Shown here one piece after another: positions 18,379-28,897 of a stretch of 64,000 nt of DNA. Source of the stretch: Candidatus Latescibacterota bacterium (GTDB lineage: Bacteria > Latescibacterota > UBA2968); contig JAJEHL010000004.1 in the NCBI GenBank assembly GCA_022823725.1, positions 16,622 through 80,621 of the forward strand, given 5' to 3'. Every line of letters begins with the position of its first letter. Within the stretch, counting starts at the first letter, position 1. The position numbers were made by a program, and so were the translations under genes. The notes under the pieces were generated by a model. That model had not been told where the DNA came from and did no database searches. It worked only from the letters and a program-made list of their open reading frames with translations.

Positions 18379-19974
18379 CTATGCAATGTCTTCTGGGGCA
18401 ATGAATACGCCTACGATGTGGCTTTTGTTAGGTTCGTCGCCATAATTGGTATAATCGACCAGGATGATGCGGCCATCGGGTAGGGTGAGCCAAGATGAGT
18501 ATCCGTGATCAGGACGGGGTTCTTGATCAGGATGGTTGGCATGGATTTGAACGAAGCGGTCGCGCTGATATTGATCGGGGTATTCACCGGAGGAGGCAGA
18601 CCAGTTCCACGACCAGTCATCTAAGGTTCGATTTTGCGATGAAAAGCTGACGGATGTCCAGGTGCTACTGCCTGTGTCACTCCATTGGCCAAACATGGTG
18701 CGCATATCGGGGTGGGATGAGGTATGGTCTGAGATGTGTGTTTCTCCGCGGAAGACGTTTCGGTAAATCATATCTTCACCATCAACCTGTATGCGCAAGA
18801 GGCCGCCCTTGTGGCGATAAGCGATTTTTCGCGGTTGTGAGAAGTCGATTTTTTTATGCAAATCGGTGCGTTCGAGCCTACCGAGGGAAATGAAGTCAGA
18901 GCCGATGGAGAGGATATCGCCAATGCTGCCACAAGACATAAAGGCAATGGGTTCTCCCGGTGGGCCTTCGACTTGTACTTCAGCTTCGAAGTTGACGGTA
19001 CTGAAGCGATCCTGTGGCGGGAGGAGGCTGTAACGGCATTCGTGCTCGGGTTTGTGATAGATGGTGAGACCATTTTCATTGAGTGTTGCACTGTATTTTC
19101 TGCGGGGACCACCGATGGCATATGTCCCCGCTTCTTTTTTGAGGTCGCCAATCCAGGCATAACAGCCAAGACCGCCGTTGACGTGGCGACCTGTGACCAT
19201 GCAGCGGCCATCTTCGAGTTGTCTGACATACGGACGATGGAGGGCAAAAGGACACATCTGAGGGGCACTCCAGGTGCGCCCATTGTCCTGGGAAAAAGTT
19301 ACAAAACTGGGCACACCTCCAGAGCGGTTTTCGCGCATGACACAGGCGATTTCTTTGCCGCCGTCGAGGATGACAATTGCGCCTTCGCAAAATCGGTTAT
19401 AACCATCGTGGGCAACAGTGACCTCATTGCCCCAGGTTTTGCCACCGTCAGATGAATAGGTTACGATTTCAGCAAATTCTTGAGCTTCGCGAAACATAAT
19501 ATGGCTACCGACGGCAAGACGGCCGTCGGGCAGTTCCATGATGCGATCGGGTTCAAAGCCTCTGATGTTGGGTTTGTAAGGCCCGTCCCAGGTTTTGCCC
19601 TCATCTGTGCTCCACCAGAGCCAGTTGCCGGGGGGCTGGTCTTCGTGAAAATGGCTGAAGTCGTCGTGGTCGCAGATGACAACAATGCGATCATCACTTA
19701 AGAGGCTGATGCGCGGTGTTACGAGACGCTCATCGCCTTTGCTGCGATCAGCAGTTGCGACTTCGCTCAGTTTGTCCCAGGTTTGACCATCGGTTTCACT
19801 GTAGAGGACGGTGAGGATTTGGGTGGTTTCACCCCAGTGGGCTTCGGTATCGGAATAAACGAGCAGAAGGCGACCGGATTTGAGGCGAATGATGTCGGGG
19901 TTTTTGGTAAAACGGCCGGGACTGCGCCAGGCGTCAAAGACTTTGTCGTTGATAGAGCGTGGATGGATATACAT
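18379..19974 (-). CDS. BNR-repeat sialidase/neuraminidase family protein
   Basis: Asp-box repeats: SETDGQTWDKL, STDEGKTWDGP, SSDGGKTWGNE, SQDNGRTWSAP. Confidence 0.85.
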   Translation of the reverse strand: MYIHPRSINDKVFDAWRSPGRFTKNPDIIRLKSGRLLLVYSDTEAHWGETTQILTVLYSETDGQTWDKLSEVATADRSKGDERLVTPRISLLSDDRIVVICDHDDFSHFHEDQPPGNWLWWSTDEGKTWDGPYKPNIRGFEPDRIMELPDGRLAVGSHIMFREAQEFAEIVTYSSDGGKTWGNEVTVAHDGYNRFCEGAIVILDGGKEIACVMRENRSGGVPSFVTFSQDNGRTWSAPQMCPFALHRPYVRQLEDGRCMVTGRHVNGGLGCYAWIGDLKKEAGTYAIGGPRRKYSATLNENGLTIYHKPEHECRYSLLPPQDRFSTVNFEAEVQVEGPPGEPIAFMSCGSIGDILSIGSDFISLGRLERTDLHKKIDFSQPRKIAYRHKGGLLRIQVDGEDMIYRNVFRGETHISDHTSSHPDMRTMFGQWSDTGSSTWTSVSFSSQNRTLDDWSWNWSASSGEYPDQYQRDRFVQIHANHPDQEPRPDHGYSSWLTLPDGRIILVDYTNYGDEPNKSHIVGVFIAPEDIA

Positions 19975-20046
19975 CGAATTCCTTTCTGAAATCTGCCGAT
20001 ACGTGTTGATCCTGGATCGTGAATAATGACGGCGTGTTGGTCGTCT

Positions 20047-20991
20047 CTATAGAAGTGATCTGATCTCACCCACCGCTAACGGTAGTCTCCGAATCTGCCC
20101 TTCGAAGTCAAAGCGTGAGAGCACGACGTCTTTCACCGTTCCTGGTTTCTCAATATAGTGCGATAGCTGATCAGCATAATAGACCGCCCAGACGACTCCA
20201 AATGTTTCCCGATCTCCGACTGAGAGTGGTCGTTTAGAAAGATAGCCTCGTAGGAAATCCAGCATCTCTTTCTCAAATAGAGACCGTCCTCCAGTCAGAT
20301 CATTCATTAGCCATCTGTGTTGGACCATTACAAGATCTACAGTAGCTGGAGCAAAAGAGCTGCCGAGATCGGTGAAACCGATTTTCTCTCCATCCGTGTG
20401 GACGTTGGGACCCCAGACATCTCCATGCGTTGTCATCCACTGCACTGATGTTCGTGTTAGGCGCTTGTAGGTGGTTTGCAACTCGGTCTGAAGGGTCTTG
20501 ATGGCGTCGCGGAGATCGCCAGGAAGAGAACGGGAAAGCGCTCGCCGAAGTCTGACCTCCACAAAGCCAGTGAGATCTTTCTTCCGCATCCTGGATTTTT
20601 CGAACTTCTCCGATGCCAGATGAATCTTAGCAAGTCCACGTCCCACCGCACCCAATCGGTGGAGGTGACGAGAGTTGCAAGGTTCCCCACCGAGATCAGT
20701 TTCCACGGAGAGCGCAACAGCATCTCCGATCATGATACACAAATCTCCGGAGAGAGTGGGGACAATCTGGGGAACAGGGGCATCATTTGTTGATAGATGA
20801 TTGAGGAACTCGACAACTTCCTCCGGACAGAACTGACCCCGTGCCCAGTTCAATCGTGCGAAGAACGTCTCTCCATTCTTCTTGAATGAGAAAAGGCGCC
20901 CCGTACCTGGTACCGGTATGAGAGAACCATCGAACTGCCAAGCAGACCGAAGGGCCTCCTGAATTTTCTCCTTTGGTGGAATCTGATCCAC
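20047..20991 (-). CDS. phosphotransferase (APH/homoserine-kinase-like)
   Basis: WMTTHGDVWGPNVHTDGEKIGFTDLGS. Confidence 0.75.
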   Translation of the reverse strand: MDQIPPKEKIQEALRSAWQFDGSLIPVPGTGRLFSFKKNGETFFARLNWARGQFCPEEVVEFLNHLSTNDAPVPQIVPTLSGDLCIMIGDAVALSVETDLGGEPCNSRHLHRLGAVGRGLAKIHLASEKFEKSRMRKKDLTGFVEVRLRRALSRSLPGDLRDAIKTLQTELQTTYKRLTRTSVQWMTTHGDVWGPNVHTDGEKIGFTDLGSSFAPATVDLVMVQHRWLMNDLTGGRSLFEKEMLDFLRGYLSKRPLSVGDRETFGVVWAVYYADQLSHYIEKPGTVKDVVLSRFDFEGQIRRLPLAVGEIRSLL

Positions 20992-21142
20992 TAACTGCTC
21001 CTTCGGTACATGGTTCTCATTTGTCTTGATCCCAGAAAGTAATAGGGAAAAACACCTATCACATTACGTGAAAGGATCGACCTGCAAGACTTTTTCAACC
21101 TGCATTGAGTTACCGACAATGTAGTGGCCGCAGTTTGTTGTG

Positions 21143-22057
21143 TTATCGACCATCACTGGTTCGAGGAGCCGACAGATCCTTCGAAAACTCAGACAACGTC
21201 TCTACCATTGAGAACCCGTAGTTTGCATAGAAAGCCTGGGCTCTGTGGTTTTTCTCGTTTGTGCTGATAAGCACGGTAGTAAAACCCCGCTGCTTGATCT
21301 CGTTGAGTGCAGTTAGGAATATGAACCGTCCCCACCCCAACCCTCTCAGAGCGTCCCTCACGTTCAGCCAAGCGACAAAACACACGCGCTCAGCAGCTTT
21401 ATTGAGCTGAAAGTGACTGCCCGCACGAGTGTAGCACACGCCGATCACCTTGTCGGCGTGGTCATAGACCCTGAGGTTCAGCCCTGAGGTTCGTCCCCGG
21501 CTCTCAGTTGTCTCCCATTCGATTCTTCCTACCTTCTCGGGCGGATCCAGCTGGCTGGGTGCAACTTCGCTCTCCTGAACCAGTAGTATCTCACGTCGCG
21601 AAACACTGTAGCCGTTCAGACCCAGAATCGAAGTAACGTGTAGCCACTTGTCGGGTAAGCCGTAGCAATTGAAGAAGAATCTGTACAGATAATCTGGACA
21701 GAACGCCCTGATGATCTCCACATCCGTCAGGCGAGCTTCGGCGGAGACAAGAAGCTCCTGCCCGATCCGACGGTGACCAGGAACGAAGTCCAAATAACGA
21801 ATTTGTCCGATCCGCCCGGCTTCCTCCTCGGCAACCGAGACATGCGCGATACCCAGGATTTCCTCACCTTCAACTGCGCAGAGAAATTGCTCCGTTCCGA
21901 GGTTTGTATATGGCTGTTCATCAAACGGCTTGTGAATACAGCCCCATTCGAACTCGTGTCGCGAAACAGGGTAGCGGTGGGGCAGGGTTCCTATGCGTGA
22001 GTTGTAAAATGCACGGAAGTCATCTGCTCCTAACATGTCACTTTCGACGATCTTCAA
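21143..22057 (-). CDS. GNAT family N-acetyltransferase
   Basis: LNVRDALRGLGWGRFIFLTALNEIKQRGFTTVLISTNEKNHRAQAFYANYGF. Confidence 0.8.
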   Translation of the reverse strand: MKIVESDMLGADDFRAFYNSRIGTLPHRYPVSRHEFEWGCIHKPFDEQPYTNLGTEQFLCAVEGEEILGIAHVSVAEEEAGRIGQIRYLDFVPGHRRIGQELLVSAEARLTDVEIIRAFCPDYLYRFFFNCYGLPDKWLHVTSILGLNGYSVSRREILLVQESEVAPSQLDPPEKVGRIEWETTESRGRTSGLNLRVYDHADKVIGVCYTRAGSHFQLNKAAERVCFVAWLNVRDALRGLGWGRFIFLTALNEIKQRGFTTVLISTNEKNHRAQAFYANYGFSMVETLSEFSKDLSAPRTSDGR

Positions 22058-22183
22058 TCAGTATCTCTTGTGGTTGCTGGTGTTGAGATTTTTGGTTTTG
22101 CCCGCCATAAACGAAGAGGAGTTCGGGGTGCTCAGAAGTATTTCTGCGTTAGATTCAAATTTGTTAATGCCTGGGATGTGAGC

Positions 22184-22660
22184 CTACTCACGCTCCACGA
22201 AATACTTCTTAAATCCACGACTCGTCCTATCTTGCATTCCAAGGCTTCTATAGAATCCCACCTGATCTTCGTTTGGACCGCTGAGTAACTGTAGCTTGTA
22301 GCAGCCCTTCTCTTCGGCAAGGTTAATCGCAAATGTCATCAGTTTTTTCCCAAACCCTTTGCCTCTTTGTTCGCGTGCAACAACGACATTCTCGATGATA
22401 GCCCAAGGGCGCCCCTCGTAAGTGAAATTCGGAACGATCGCCATTATGAGCACGGCGACTATTCCCTTGTCCGATTCGCCCACAACGATGAATATGTTGC
22501 CGTAGTCAGACATCTCGTCGAAGATCCGGATCGACTCTTCGAGTCCGAGAGTCTTGGCCGAAAGACTATGGGGGCGGCTCGTGATCTGAGGAAAGAGATT
22601 TAGCAGAGATTCGACGTCTAATCTGGTCGCAACTCGGCAAGAAATGTCTGAATGATTCAT
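22184..22660 (-). CDS. GNAT family N-acetyltransferase
   Basis: ENVVVAREQRGKGFGKKLMTFAINLAEEKGCYKLQLLSG...VGFYRSLGM. Confidence 0.85.
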   Translation of the reverse strand: MNHSDISCRVATRLDVESLLNLFPQITSRPHSLSAKTLGLEESIRIFDEMSDYGNIFIVVGESDKGIVAVLIMAIVPNFTYEGRPWAIIENVVVAREQRGKGFGKKLMTFAINLAEEKGCYKLQLLSGPNEDQVGFYRSLGMQDRTSRGFKKYFVERE

Positions 22661-22775
22661 CCGGTGATCTTTCTCAACTTTGGCATGGCCACTAACTACG
22701 GGATTAACGAACAGTTACGGCAATACATACCAAATCTATGTATCTCCAACTTTGCGGGAATTCTTCCCTGTAGAT

Positions 22776-22812
22776 ACTAAAAGCCCGCATCCAAAGGACG
22801 TGGGCTTTTAGT
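22776..22812. terminator. intrinsic terminator-like hairpin
   Basis: ACTAAAAGCCC/GGGCTTTTAGT inverted repeat at the 3' end of the 22845-23594 gene. Confidence 0.7.
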
Positions 22813-22844
22813 GTGATTCTTACCTTTCGCAACTAATTTATAGA

Positions 22845-23594
22845 TCAAATTTCGGTCTTTTCCTTCAGCGACAGAAGTTGATCGCGCAGTTCTGCGGCGC
22901 GTTCGAAGTCTTCGAGGCCCACGGCTTCGCGGATCTGGTCGCGCAGGTCCTGAGATAGGGATTTGGGGCGGTCACGGCGAATCTCGTCTGCCCATTCCTG
23001 GAGGAAGGCGATTTCTTCGCTTTCGTCTATGAGGTCGTGGCGGTCAAACTCCCTGAAGAAGGATCGGAGCTCGTCTATGCCGTCGTCTATTTTTGACAGC
23101 GCCATATCGTAGGCTTCGCGTTCGAGATACATCAGGACTTCAGCCCTTACGCGGTGTCCAATGACAAAGGGACGATAGTGCTCAAACGCCATACGGTCTT
23201 CCTCGTCTTCTGCGTATTCTTTGACAAAGTCGAAAAGTTCGAGGTTGCGTTCGGCGTCTTTTTTTGCGTTGAGATATTCGCCTATTTCGAGAAAGCTAAT
23301 GCGGCGATGATAATATTGGAGGGCTTCCATTTGGAGTTCCATACAGTTTTCAGAATTGAGCGCAAAGTCTTCTGAGCCTCGTTTTTGTGCCAGTGCTTTG
23401 TAATAGTGCAAGAGCGATTCATACCCTTCGGGCTGTTGGCCGTCGGGGCGACCGGTGACATCCATTTGCAAGATGCCCATTTCGATGCGGAGTTGAACTT
23501 TGGCGCGACCATCATTTCCTCTGATTTTGCGAACACACAATTGACCGGGTTCACAAGGCCAGTCATCCAGAAGAGGCTGAATATCTTTACTCAT
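22845..23594 (-). CDS. UVR (UvrB/UvrC) motif protein
   Basis: LRDQIREAVGLEDFERAAELRDQLLSLKEK at the C-terminus. Confidence 0.75.
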   Translation of the reverse strand: MSKDIQPLLDDWPCEPGQLCVRKIRGNDGRAKVQLRIEMGILQMDVTGRPDGQQPEGYESLLHYYKALAQKRGSEDFALNSENCMELQMEALQYYHRRISFLEIGEYLNAKKDAERNLELFDFVKEYAEDEEDRMAFEHYRPFVIGHRVRAEVLMYLEREAYDMALSKIDDGIDELRSFFREFDRHDLIDESEEIAFLQEWADEIRRDRPKSLSQDLRDQIREAVGLEDFERAAELRDQLLSLKEKTEI

Positions 23595-23708
23595 CGGTGC
23601 GTATCCTCCATTGATAGATTGATTGAGGAAAATAAGCTCGAAAGCAGTTTACGATAATCACTATATGTTGTCAAGAAATTAGCGGGAAGAGAGAATGCTT
23701 TTTACACC

Positions 23709-24761
23709 TCATCTCACATCAGGTATTGACACACTCAGTTCATTTGCTGTTTCGACTGTGTTGTCCCAGGTTTCGTCTTCGATAAAGACACCTTCGGCTT
23801 CGCGTTTGGCGCGCGTATCGTGTTCGATTTCGCCTGGGAGATAGATTTTATCGACGCCGGGCTGGGTGCGAGAGGACTTGATCCAGTCGCAGAGACGGCC
23901 AATTTCATTGAGATAATCGGAGAGGTCGATAAAGCTGTCGATTTTAATGGCGATGGCGATATAGCCACTGCCGCCTCGCGTGGGTTGTTCTGAACTGCAT
24001 CCCGCCCATGAGAGGCCTCCCGCGATGGCGTCAATCATCATGCCCAGGCCATATCCCTTGTGGCCCTGAGGTCCGCCCAGAGGCAGCATTGCCACAGCGT
24101 CACCGTTACCTTTGAAGCGGTTGGGATCATTCACGGGATTGCCGTCTGCGTCTATGAGCCAGCCTTCGGGTGTTTCTTGCCCGCGCGCGCGATACACATC
24201 GACTTTGCCACCGGCAGACATACTGGTGGTTATGTCGAGCATGAGGGGAGGCCCGTTGGGTGTGGGGGCACTGAAGGCTATGGGGTTGGGAGGGAGGCGT
24301 CGGCTCGTGCCGCCAAAGGGAGCGGTGAATCGCCCGCCGCCATTGAGCATGAGCAAGCCAATGCAGTTGCGTTCAGCCGCTTTGGGCGGATAATCGCCCA
24401 GACGACCGATGTGACTGGATCGGTGAACAGCTATGGCGCCGATAGTGTGTTCGAGGGCGCGGTCGGTGGCCATTTGCATGGCTTTGTGGGCGACGACTAT
24501 GCCGATGGTGCGCTCGGCATCAATGACGGCTGAGACCGGGGTTTCCCGAATGATTTTGAGTTCGCGCACGGGTTTGATGTTGCCGCTTATGATGGCGCGA
24601 ATGTAGCCCGGCGTGCGAATAACACCGTGCGAATCGTGTCCGTAGAGGTTGGCATCTACCAGATGGTCGGCTACGATGTGAGCTTGATCTTCTGGAAATC
24701 CCGCAGCACTGTAGAGTTCGCGTTGCAGGGTCCGAAGGTGCGTTGCGTCAATAATGGGCAT
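23709..24761 (-). CDS. Ldh family (malate/L-lactate dehydrogenase type) oxidoreductase
   Basis: HDSHGVIRTPGYI; RSSHIGRLGDYPPKAAE; PNPIAFSAPTPNGPPLMLDITTS; GHKGYGLGMMIDAIAGGLS. Confidence 0.85.
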   Translation of the reverse strand: MPIIDATHLRTLQRELYSAAGFPEDQAHIVADHLVDANLYGHDSHGVIRTPGYIRAIISGNIKPVRELKIIRETPVSAVIDAERTIGIVVAHKAMQMATDRALEHTIGAIAVHRSSHIGRLGDYPPKAAERNCIGLLMLNGGGRFTAPFGGTSRRLPPNPIAFSAPTPNGPPLMLDITTSMSAGGKVDVYRARGQETPEGWLIDADGNPVNDPNRFKGNGDAVAMLPLGGPQGHKGYGLGMMIDAIAGGLSWAGCSSEQPTRGGSGYIAIAIKIDSFIDLSDYLNEIGRLCDWIKSSRTQPGVDKIYLPGEIEHDTRAKREAEGVFIEDETWDNTVETANELSVSIPDVR

Positions 24762-24806
24762 ATAGTTATGTCCTTTCGAAAAGGATGAGCGTGTGCCAAA
24801 ATCCGT

Positions 24807-25958
24807 CTATTGGATCGCTTGACGGACCCAGTAGAGCGCGGAGATTGGCATGATGCCGTAGTTGTAAAAGGCGAATTTGGTCACGCCTTGTTCTCGGGCC
24901 GCTTGAAGATTGGCACGGAGGGTTGCTGCATCGGGGGAGGCTGGGGGATAGGCTTGTAGTCCGACAACGAGTTGGTCTGGAGTCTGGATGATGGGTAAAA
25001 GTTCAGAGACGCGCGTACTGGTGCGTTGGGGATCAGCAGTATAAGAAAGAATTTCTACACTGTCAGCAATTTGTGCAATGGCTTTGGGGTTTGATCCCGT
25101 GATTGTTGAATCGCCCATCAAGATATAGGAGAGCGGGACATCAACGGATGCTTTGAGTTCGCGCACGAGGGATGTGACAATTTCTTCGCGCATGGCGTCA
25201 TAAGCCGCGAGGTCTGGTATTGTGCGTTTGAGTTCTGCGATTGTTTCCCGAATAGGTTGACCAGTTTCAAAGGCCGTGTGGATTTTTGCGGCGACAGTGC
25301 TTTGTAGCTGGACAATGTCGATATTGGCTTCCATCGCTTGTTTTTTGCAGCTATCGCAGAAACAGAGTGAAAATAGGTAGCGTCCGCCAGCACCCAGGTC
25401 AATACCGTGTTTGGCGTGGTAGTGCAGATGACCCCAGCCAGAGTAGGCGAGGGATTCGCATTCGAGGAGGGAGATACCGTAGTTGAGAACCAGATCGCGG
25501 GAAAGCGCGATGGCAAAGGCGCGCACGTCTGGATTGGCAGGGCAGAGGGCAGATGTGCTTATGTCATTTGTGCAGCGGACTTCGGCACATTCGGGATGGG
25601 ATTGCGCCAGGTGGGAGTTGTGAAAAAAGACGGTCCATGAATTGAGATTTATACCAGCAGATGCTGCTGCTTTTGCTGCTTCGCCCCACCAGTTTTCGTT
25701 TTGCATCAAGGGGCTGACATGTGGTTTGATCGCGCCGTAGAGCGATTCCTGTGGTTCGAAATAAATCGCTGCTTGTGAGACCGCGAGTGTGTTATTGGCG
25801 GGTAGATGGGGACGCAGCATGTCAAAGGTGTGGTACGCCGATGCCAGATTTATGGCGTCGAGTTTTACTTCTTCGCGGAGTTTGTGGAGAACCGCGTCAT
25901 AACCTTCGTCGCGTAAATCCCAGGGATAAGTCCACATGGTGGCGTTTAGTGCAGGCAT
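24807..25958 (-). CDS. hypothetical TIM-barrel glycosidase-like protein
   Basis: Continuous ORF; MPALNATMWTYPWDLRDEGYDAVLHKLREEVKLDAINLASAYH; CFCDSCKKQAMEANIDI. Confidence 0.5.
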   Translation of the reverse strand: MPALNATMWTYPWDLRDEGYDAVLHKLREEVKLDAINLASAYHTFDMLRPHLPANNTLAVSQAAIYFEPQESLYGAIKPHVSPLMQNENWWGEAAKAAASAGINLNSWTVFFHNSHLAQSHPECAEVRCTNDISTSALCPANPDVRAFAIALSRDLVLNYGISLLECESLAYSGWGHLHYHAKHGIDLGAGGRYLFSLCFCDSCKKQAMEANIDIVQLQSTVAAKIHTAFETGQPIRETIAELKRTIPDLAAYDAMREEIVTSLVRELKASVDVPLSYILMGDSTITGSNPKAIAQIADSVEILSYTADPQRTSTRVSELLPIIQTPDQLVVGLQAYPPASPDAATLRANLQAAREQGVTKFAFYNYGIMPISALYWVRQAIQ

Positions 25959-26102
25959 TGGGATGCTCCTTTCTCTGTGAGACATGGTATTTTCATTTTG
26001 GATAATTTCAAAGCGATTTTTGAAACGGGTTGAAAGGAGATTGACTTTTTTCCCAAAATGTGGTATAACCTGTTTCATATTCAATACTGTTTGGAGGAAT
26101 GG

Positions 26103-27116
26103 ATGACAAAACTCGGATTGGGTGTGATTGGTTGCGGCAATATGGGCGCGAGCCTGGCCAATGGTGCGCGGGAATTGGACTGTGCTGAGGTAGTTTGCGT
26201 GAGCGATGTGGATAGCGAAAAAGGCCGGACTCTATCTGAAAAAATGGACTGCGATTACGAGGCTGATTACCACACCATGCTGGCGCGGGAGGATGTGCAG
26301 GCCGTCCTGATTGCCACGCCGCCGTTTTTGCATATTGATCCCACAATAGCAGCAGCTCAGGCGGGCGTGCATGTGTTTTGCGAGAAGCCCATGTCGCCGA
26401 CGCTGGCGGGATGTGATGCGATGATCGCCGCGTGTGAGCAAGGTGGGGTCAAGTTGGGTATTGGATTGGTGTGTCGCTTTCACCCGGTGCATCGCAAGGT
26501 GCGCGATTTGACTCGCGGGGGCGATTTGGGAATGCCTTTGTGTTTGATGGTTCATCGCCTGGGCGGTGGATGGGGCGGTGTGTGGTCCGCATCGTGGCGA
26601 GAGTCAAGGGCAAAAAGTGGTGGTACGCTGATGGAAGTGAATGCACATGAAATTGATTTTATGCGTTTTGTGATGGGCGATGCGGAATCGGTTTCTGCGG
26701 TAGGTGGGCAGTTCGTACAGATGGAGACGGATTTTCCAGATGTGGCACTCGTGTCCATCCGATTCAAAAACGGTGGGATAGGTGTCTTGCATTCCAGTCA
26801 GGCAAGTGCTATTGGCGGTTATGGCGGGCGGTTGGATTGTGCAGAAGGTTCGGTGGTCTTCCCCTCGTTTTGGGGAGGTGAAGGTGGTTTGCGCTATAAG
26901 AGATACGATGGTGATGAAACGGCGGTTTCCGCGTCGGAGTTATCGCAAGATGAGAGTCCGGTGGGCCAGGAGATTCGCGCGTTTTGCGAAGCGGTGCTCA
27001 ATGGGGAGGAGCCACCGGTATCTGGTACCGATGGTCGGGCAGCCGTGGAGATTGCCTTGGCTGCTTATCGGTCCATTGAAACGGGCGAAGCAATTGTGCT
27101 TCCACTTGAGGAATGA
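26103..27116 (+). CDS. Gfo/Idh/MocA family oxidoreductase
   Basis: LGLGVIGCGNMGASLANGA; GVHVFCEKPMSPTLAGCDAMI. Confidence 0.9.
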   Translation: MTKLGLGVIGCGNMGASLANGARELDCAEVVCVSDVDSEKGRTLSEKMDCDYEADYHTMLAREDVQAVLIATPPFLHIDPTIAAAQAGVHVFCEKPMSPTLAGCDAMIAACEQGGVKLGIGLVCRFHPVHRKVRDLTRGGDLGMPLCLMVHRLGGGWGGVWSASWRESRAKSGGTLMEVNAHEIDFMRFVMGDAESVSAVGGQFVQMETDFPDVALVSIRFKNGGIGVLHSSQASAIGGYGGRLDCAEGSVVFPSFWGGEGGLRYKRYDGDETAVSASELSQDESPVGQEIRAFCEAVLNGEEPPVSGTDGRAAVEIALAAYRSIETGEAIVLPLEE

Positions 27117-27122
27117 GACATC

Positions 27123-28361
27123 ATGGCGCGAAAATTTGAGATTCCAGAGTTTTACAAAAGTCCGATTATTTCGCAGGTCAAAAGCGCGCGACAATTATCG
27201 GATCCCAAAAAGCGCAATTTGCAGCCCTCGGAACTGGATTTTGGACCTGTGCGGTTTTTTTTAGCGCGGCATTTTGGGTTTTGCTTTGGCGTGGAGAATG
27301 CCATTGAAATTGCGTATAAGACCCTGGAAGCCCATTCAGACCGGCGCGTGTTTTTCCTGAGTGAGATGATTCACAATCCCAATGTGAACGCGGATTTGCA
27401 GGATCGCGGCGTGCAGTTTATGTTTACGCCGTCTGGGGAACAGCTCATTCCGTGGGACGAGCTTGTACCCGAAGATATCGTGGTGGTCCCCGCTTTTGGC
27501 ACAACTGTGGGAACGCAGGAGGAATTGGCCCGGCGGGGGATTGATCCCTATCAGTACAATACCACATGTCCATTTGTCGAAAGGGTGTGGAAGCGCAGTG
27601 CTCAATTGGGAGATGGGGATTATACTGTCGTCATTCACGGGAAGACCATACACGAAGAGACGCGGGCAACTTTTTCTCACGCGGTTCAAAATGCAGAGGT
27701 CGTAGCTGTACTGAATTTGAAAGAGGCGCGTATTCTATCAGATATTATTCGGGGCAAACGCGATCTCGGTGCTTTTGAACGGTATTTTAGACACAAGTGC
27801 TCACAGGGATTTGACCCCGGCATCCATTTGTCGCGCATCGGTGTGGTGAACCAGACGACGATGTTGGCTACTGAAACGCATAAAATAGCTGAGATCATTC
27901 GGCAGGCACTCATAGATCGGTATGGAGCGGAGAATATCGACGATCATTTTGCGGATACATCAGATACGCTTTGTTATGCTACCAATGAAAATCAGAATGC
28001 GACATATACACTTATTGAGCAAGAAGCAGACCTCGCTCTGGTCGTGGGGGGCTACAATTCTTCGAATACGTCGCATATTGTGGAATTGTGCGAGGAAGTC
28101 ATGCCGACGTTTTTTGTGAAGGATGCCGAGGAATTGATTTCAGAACGCGAAATTCGGCACTATTGTCTCAAGTCTCACGGGGTGGAGATTGCCGAGAATT
28201 GGTTGCCCGATAAAAGACCTGTGGATATTGCACTGACCTGTGGGGCCTCGTGTCCCGATGCCGTGGTGGATGGTGTGCTGTTGCGCGTGTTGTCTTTTTT
28301 TTCCGATGCGCGGGATGTGAATGATGCGCTGGCGTCGTACAGAGCGATGGAGCCTGTGTAA
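27123..28361 (+). CDS. ispH: 4-hydroxy-3-methylbut-2-enyl diphosphate reductase (long form)
   Basis: ARHFGFCFGVENAIEIAY; FFLSEMIHNPNVNADLQDRGV; VVGGYNSSNTSHIVELCEE; TCGASCPDAVVDGVL. Confidence 0.9.
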   Translation: MARKFEIPEFYKSPIISQVKSARQLSDPKKRNLQPSELDFGPVRFFLARHFGFCFGVENAIEIAYKTLEAHSDRRVFFLSEMIHNPNVNADLQDRGVQFMFTPSGEQLIPWDELVPEDIVVVPAFGTTVGTQEELARRGIDPYQYNTTCPFVERVWKRSAQLGDGDYTVVIHGKTIHEETRATFSHAVQNAEVVAVLNLKEARILSDIIRGKRDLGAFERYFRHKCSQGFDPGIHLSRIGVVNQTTMLATETHKIAEIIRQALIDRYGAENIDDHFADTSDTLCYATNENQNATYTLIEQEADLALVVGGYNSSNTSHIVELCEEVMPTFFVKDAEELISEREIRHYCLKSHGVEIAENWLPDKRPVDIALTCGASCPDAVVDGVLLRVLSFFSDARDVNDALASYRAMEPV

Positions 28362-28368
28362 TACGGGG

Positions 28369-28833
28369 TTACTCCTCTCCTAAGACTTCGAGAAGCCTGC
28401 GAATTTTTTTCAGTGGCACCTTTTTTTGCAAGCGCAGTAGTGCAGAAAGCACGGCTTTTCCGTCTTCAGAAGACAGTAAAATATTCAGTTCTCTGAGTTG
28501 TTCTGTTGTGAGTGTATTAATCCGATCGCTTACCATACTACTCAACTCGGAATCACGCTCTTGCGAGTAAACGATAGTCGTTTTGGGATTTGCACCCAAC
28601 AGGACATCCGGCGAAACACCCAGAGCAGTAGCAATAGCGACCAGGGTATCGGTTCGAGGCACTTTTGTCTCTGCTTCAATGCGAGATACTGTTGCCTGGT
28701 CAATATTGGCCGCATTGGCGAGGTCGAGTTGGGACCAGTTTTTTGCGTGCCGTAATTCCCTTATTTTTCGTCCGGTTACAATCATAAATGAAAAATAAGG
28801 TAATTTTATGGGTTTATTTATGTTCATGGGCAT
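28369..28833 (-). CDS. XRE family transcriptional regulator
   Basis: GRKIRELRHAKNWSQLDLANAANIDQATVSRIEAETKVPRTDTLVAIATALGVSPDVLL. Confidence 0.85.
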   Translation of the reverse strand: MPMNINKPIKLPYFSFMIVTGRKIRELRHAKNWSQLDLANAANIDQATVSRIEAETKVPRTDTLVAIATALGVSPDVLLGANPKTTIVYSQERDSELSSMVSDRINTLTTEQLRELNILLSSEDGKAVLSALLRLQKKVPLKKIRRLLEVLGEE

Positions 28834-28897
28834 ATATTCTGATTAAAAATATGTATTTATGCATATTACACGTTTGCATTTTGGGATTGGATTCGCT

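Noticed and set aside
18856-19455. 199-aa plus-strand ORF
   Set aside because: Antisense to the convincing sialidase frame; no motifs.
22144-22160. Isolated GCGTTAGATTC that fits an attC GTTRRRY core
   Set aside because: No paired RYYYAAC core or hairpin around it and it lies at the edge of an unrelated ORF.
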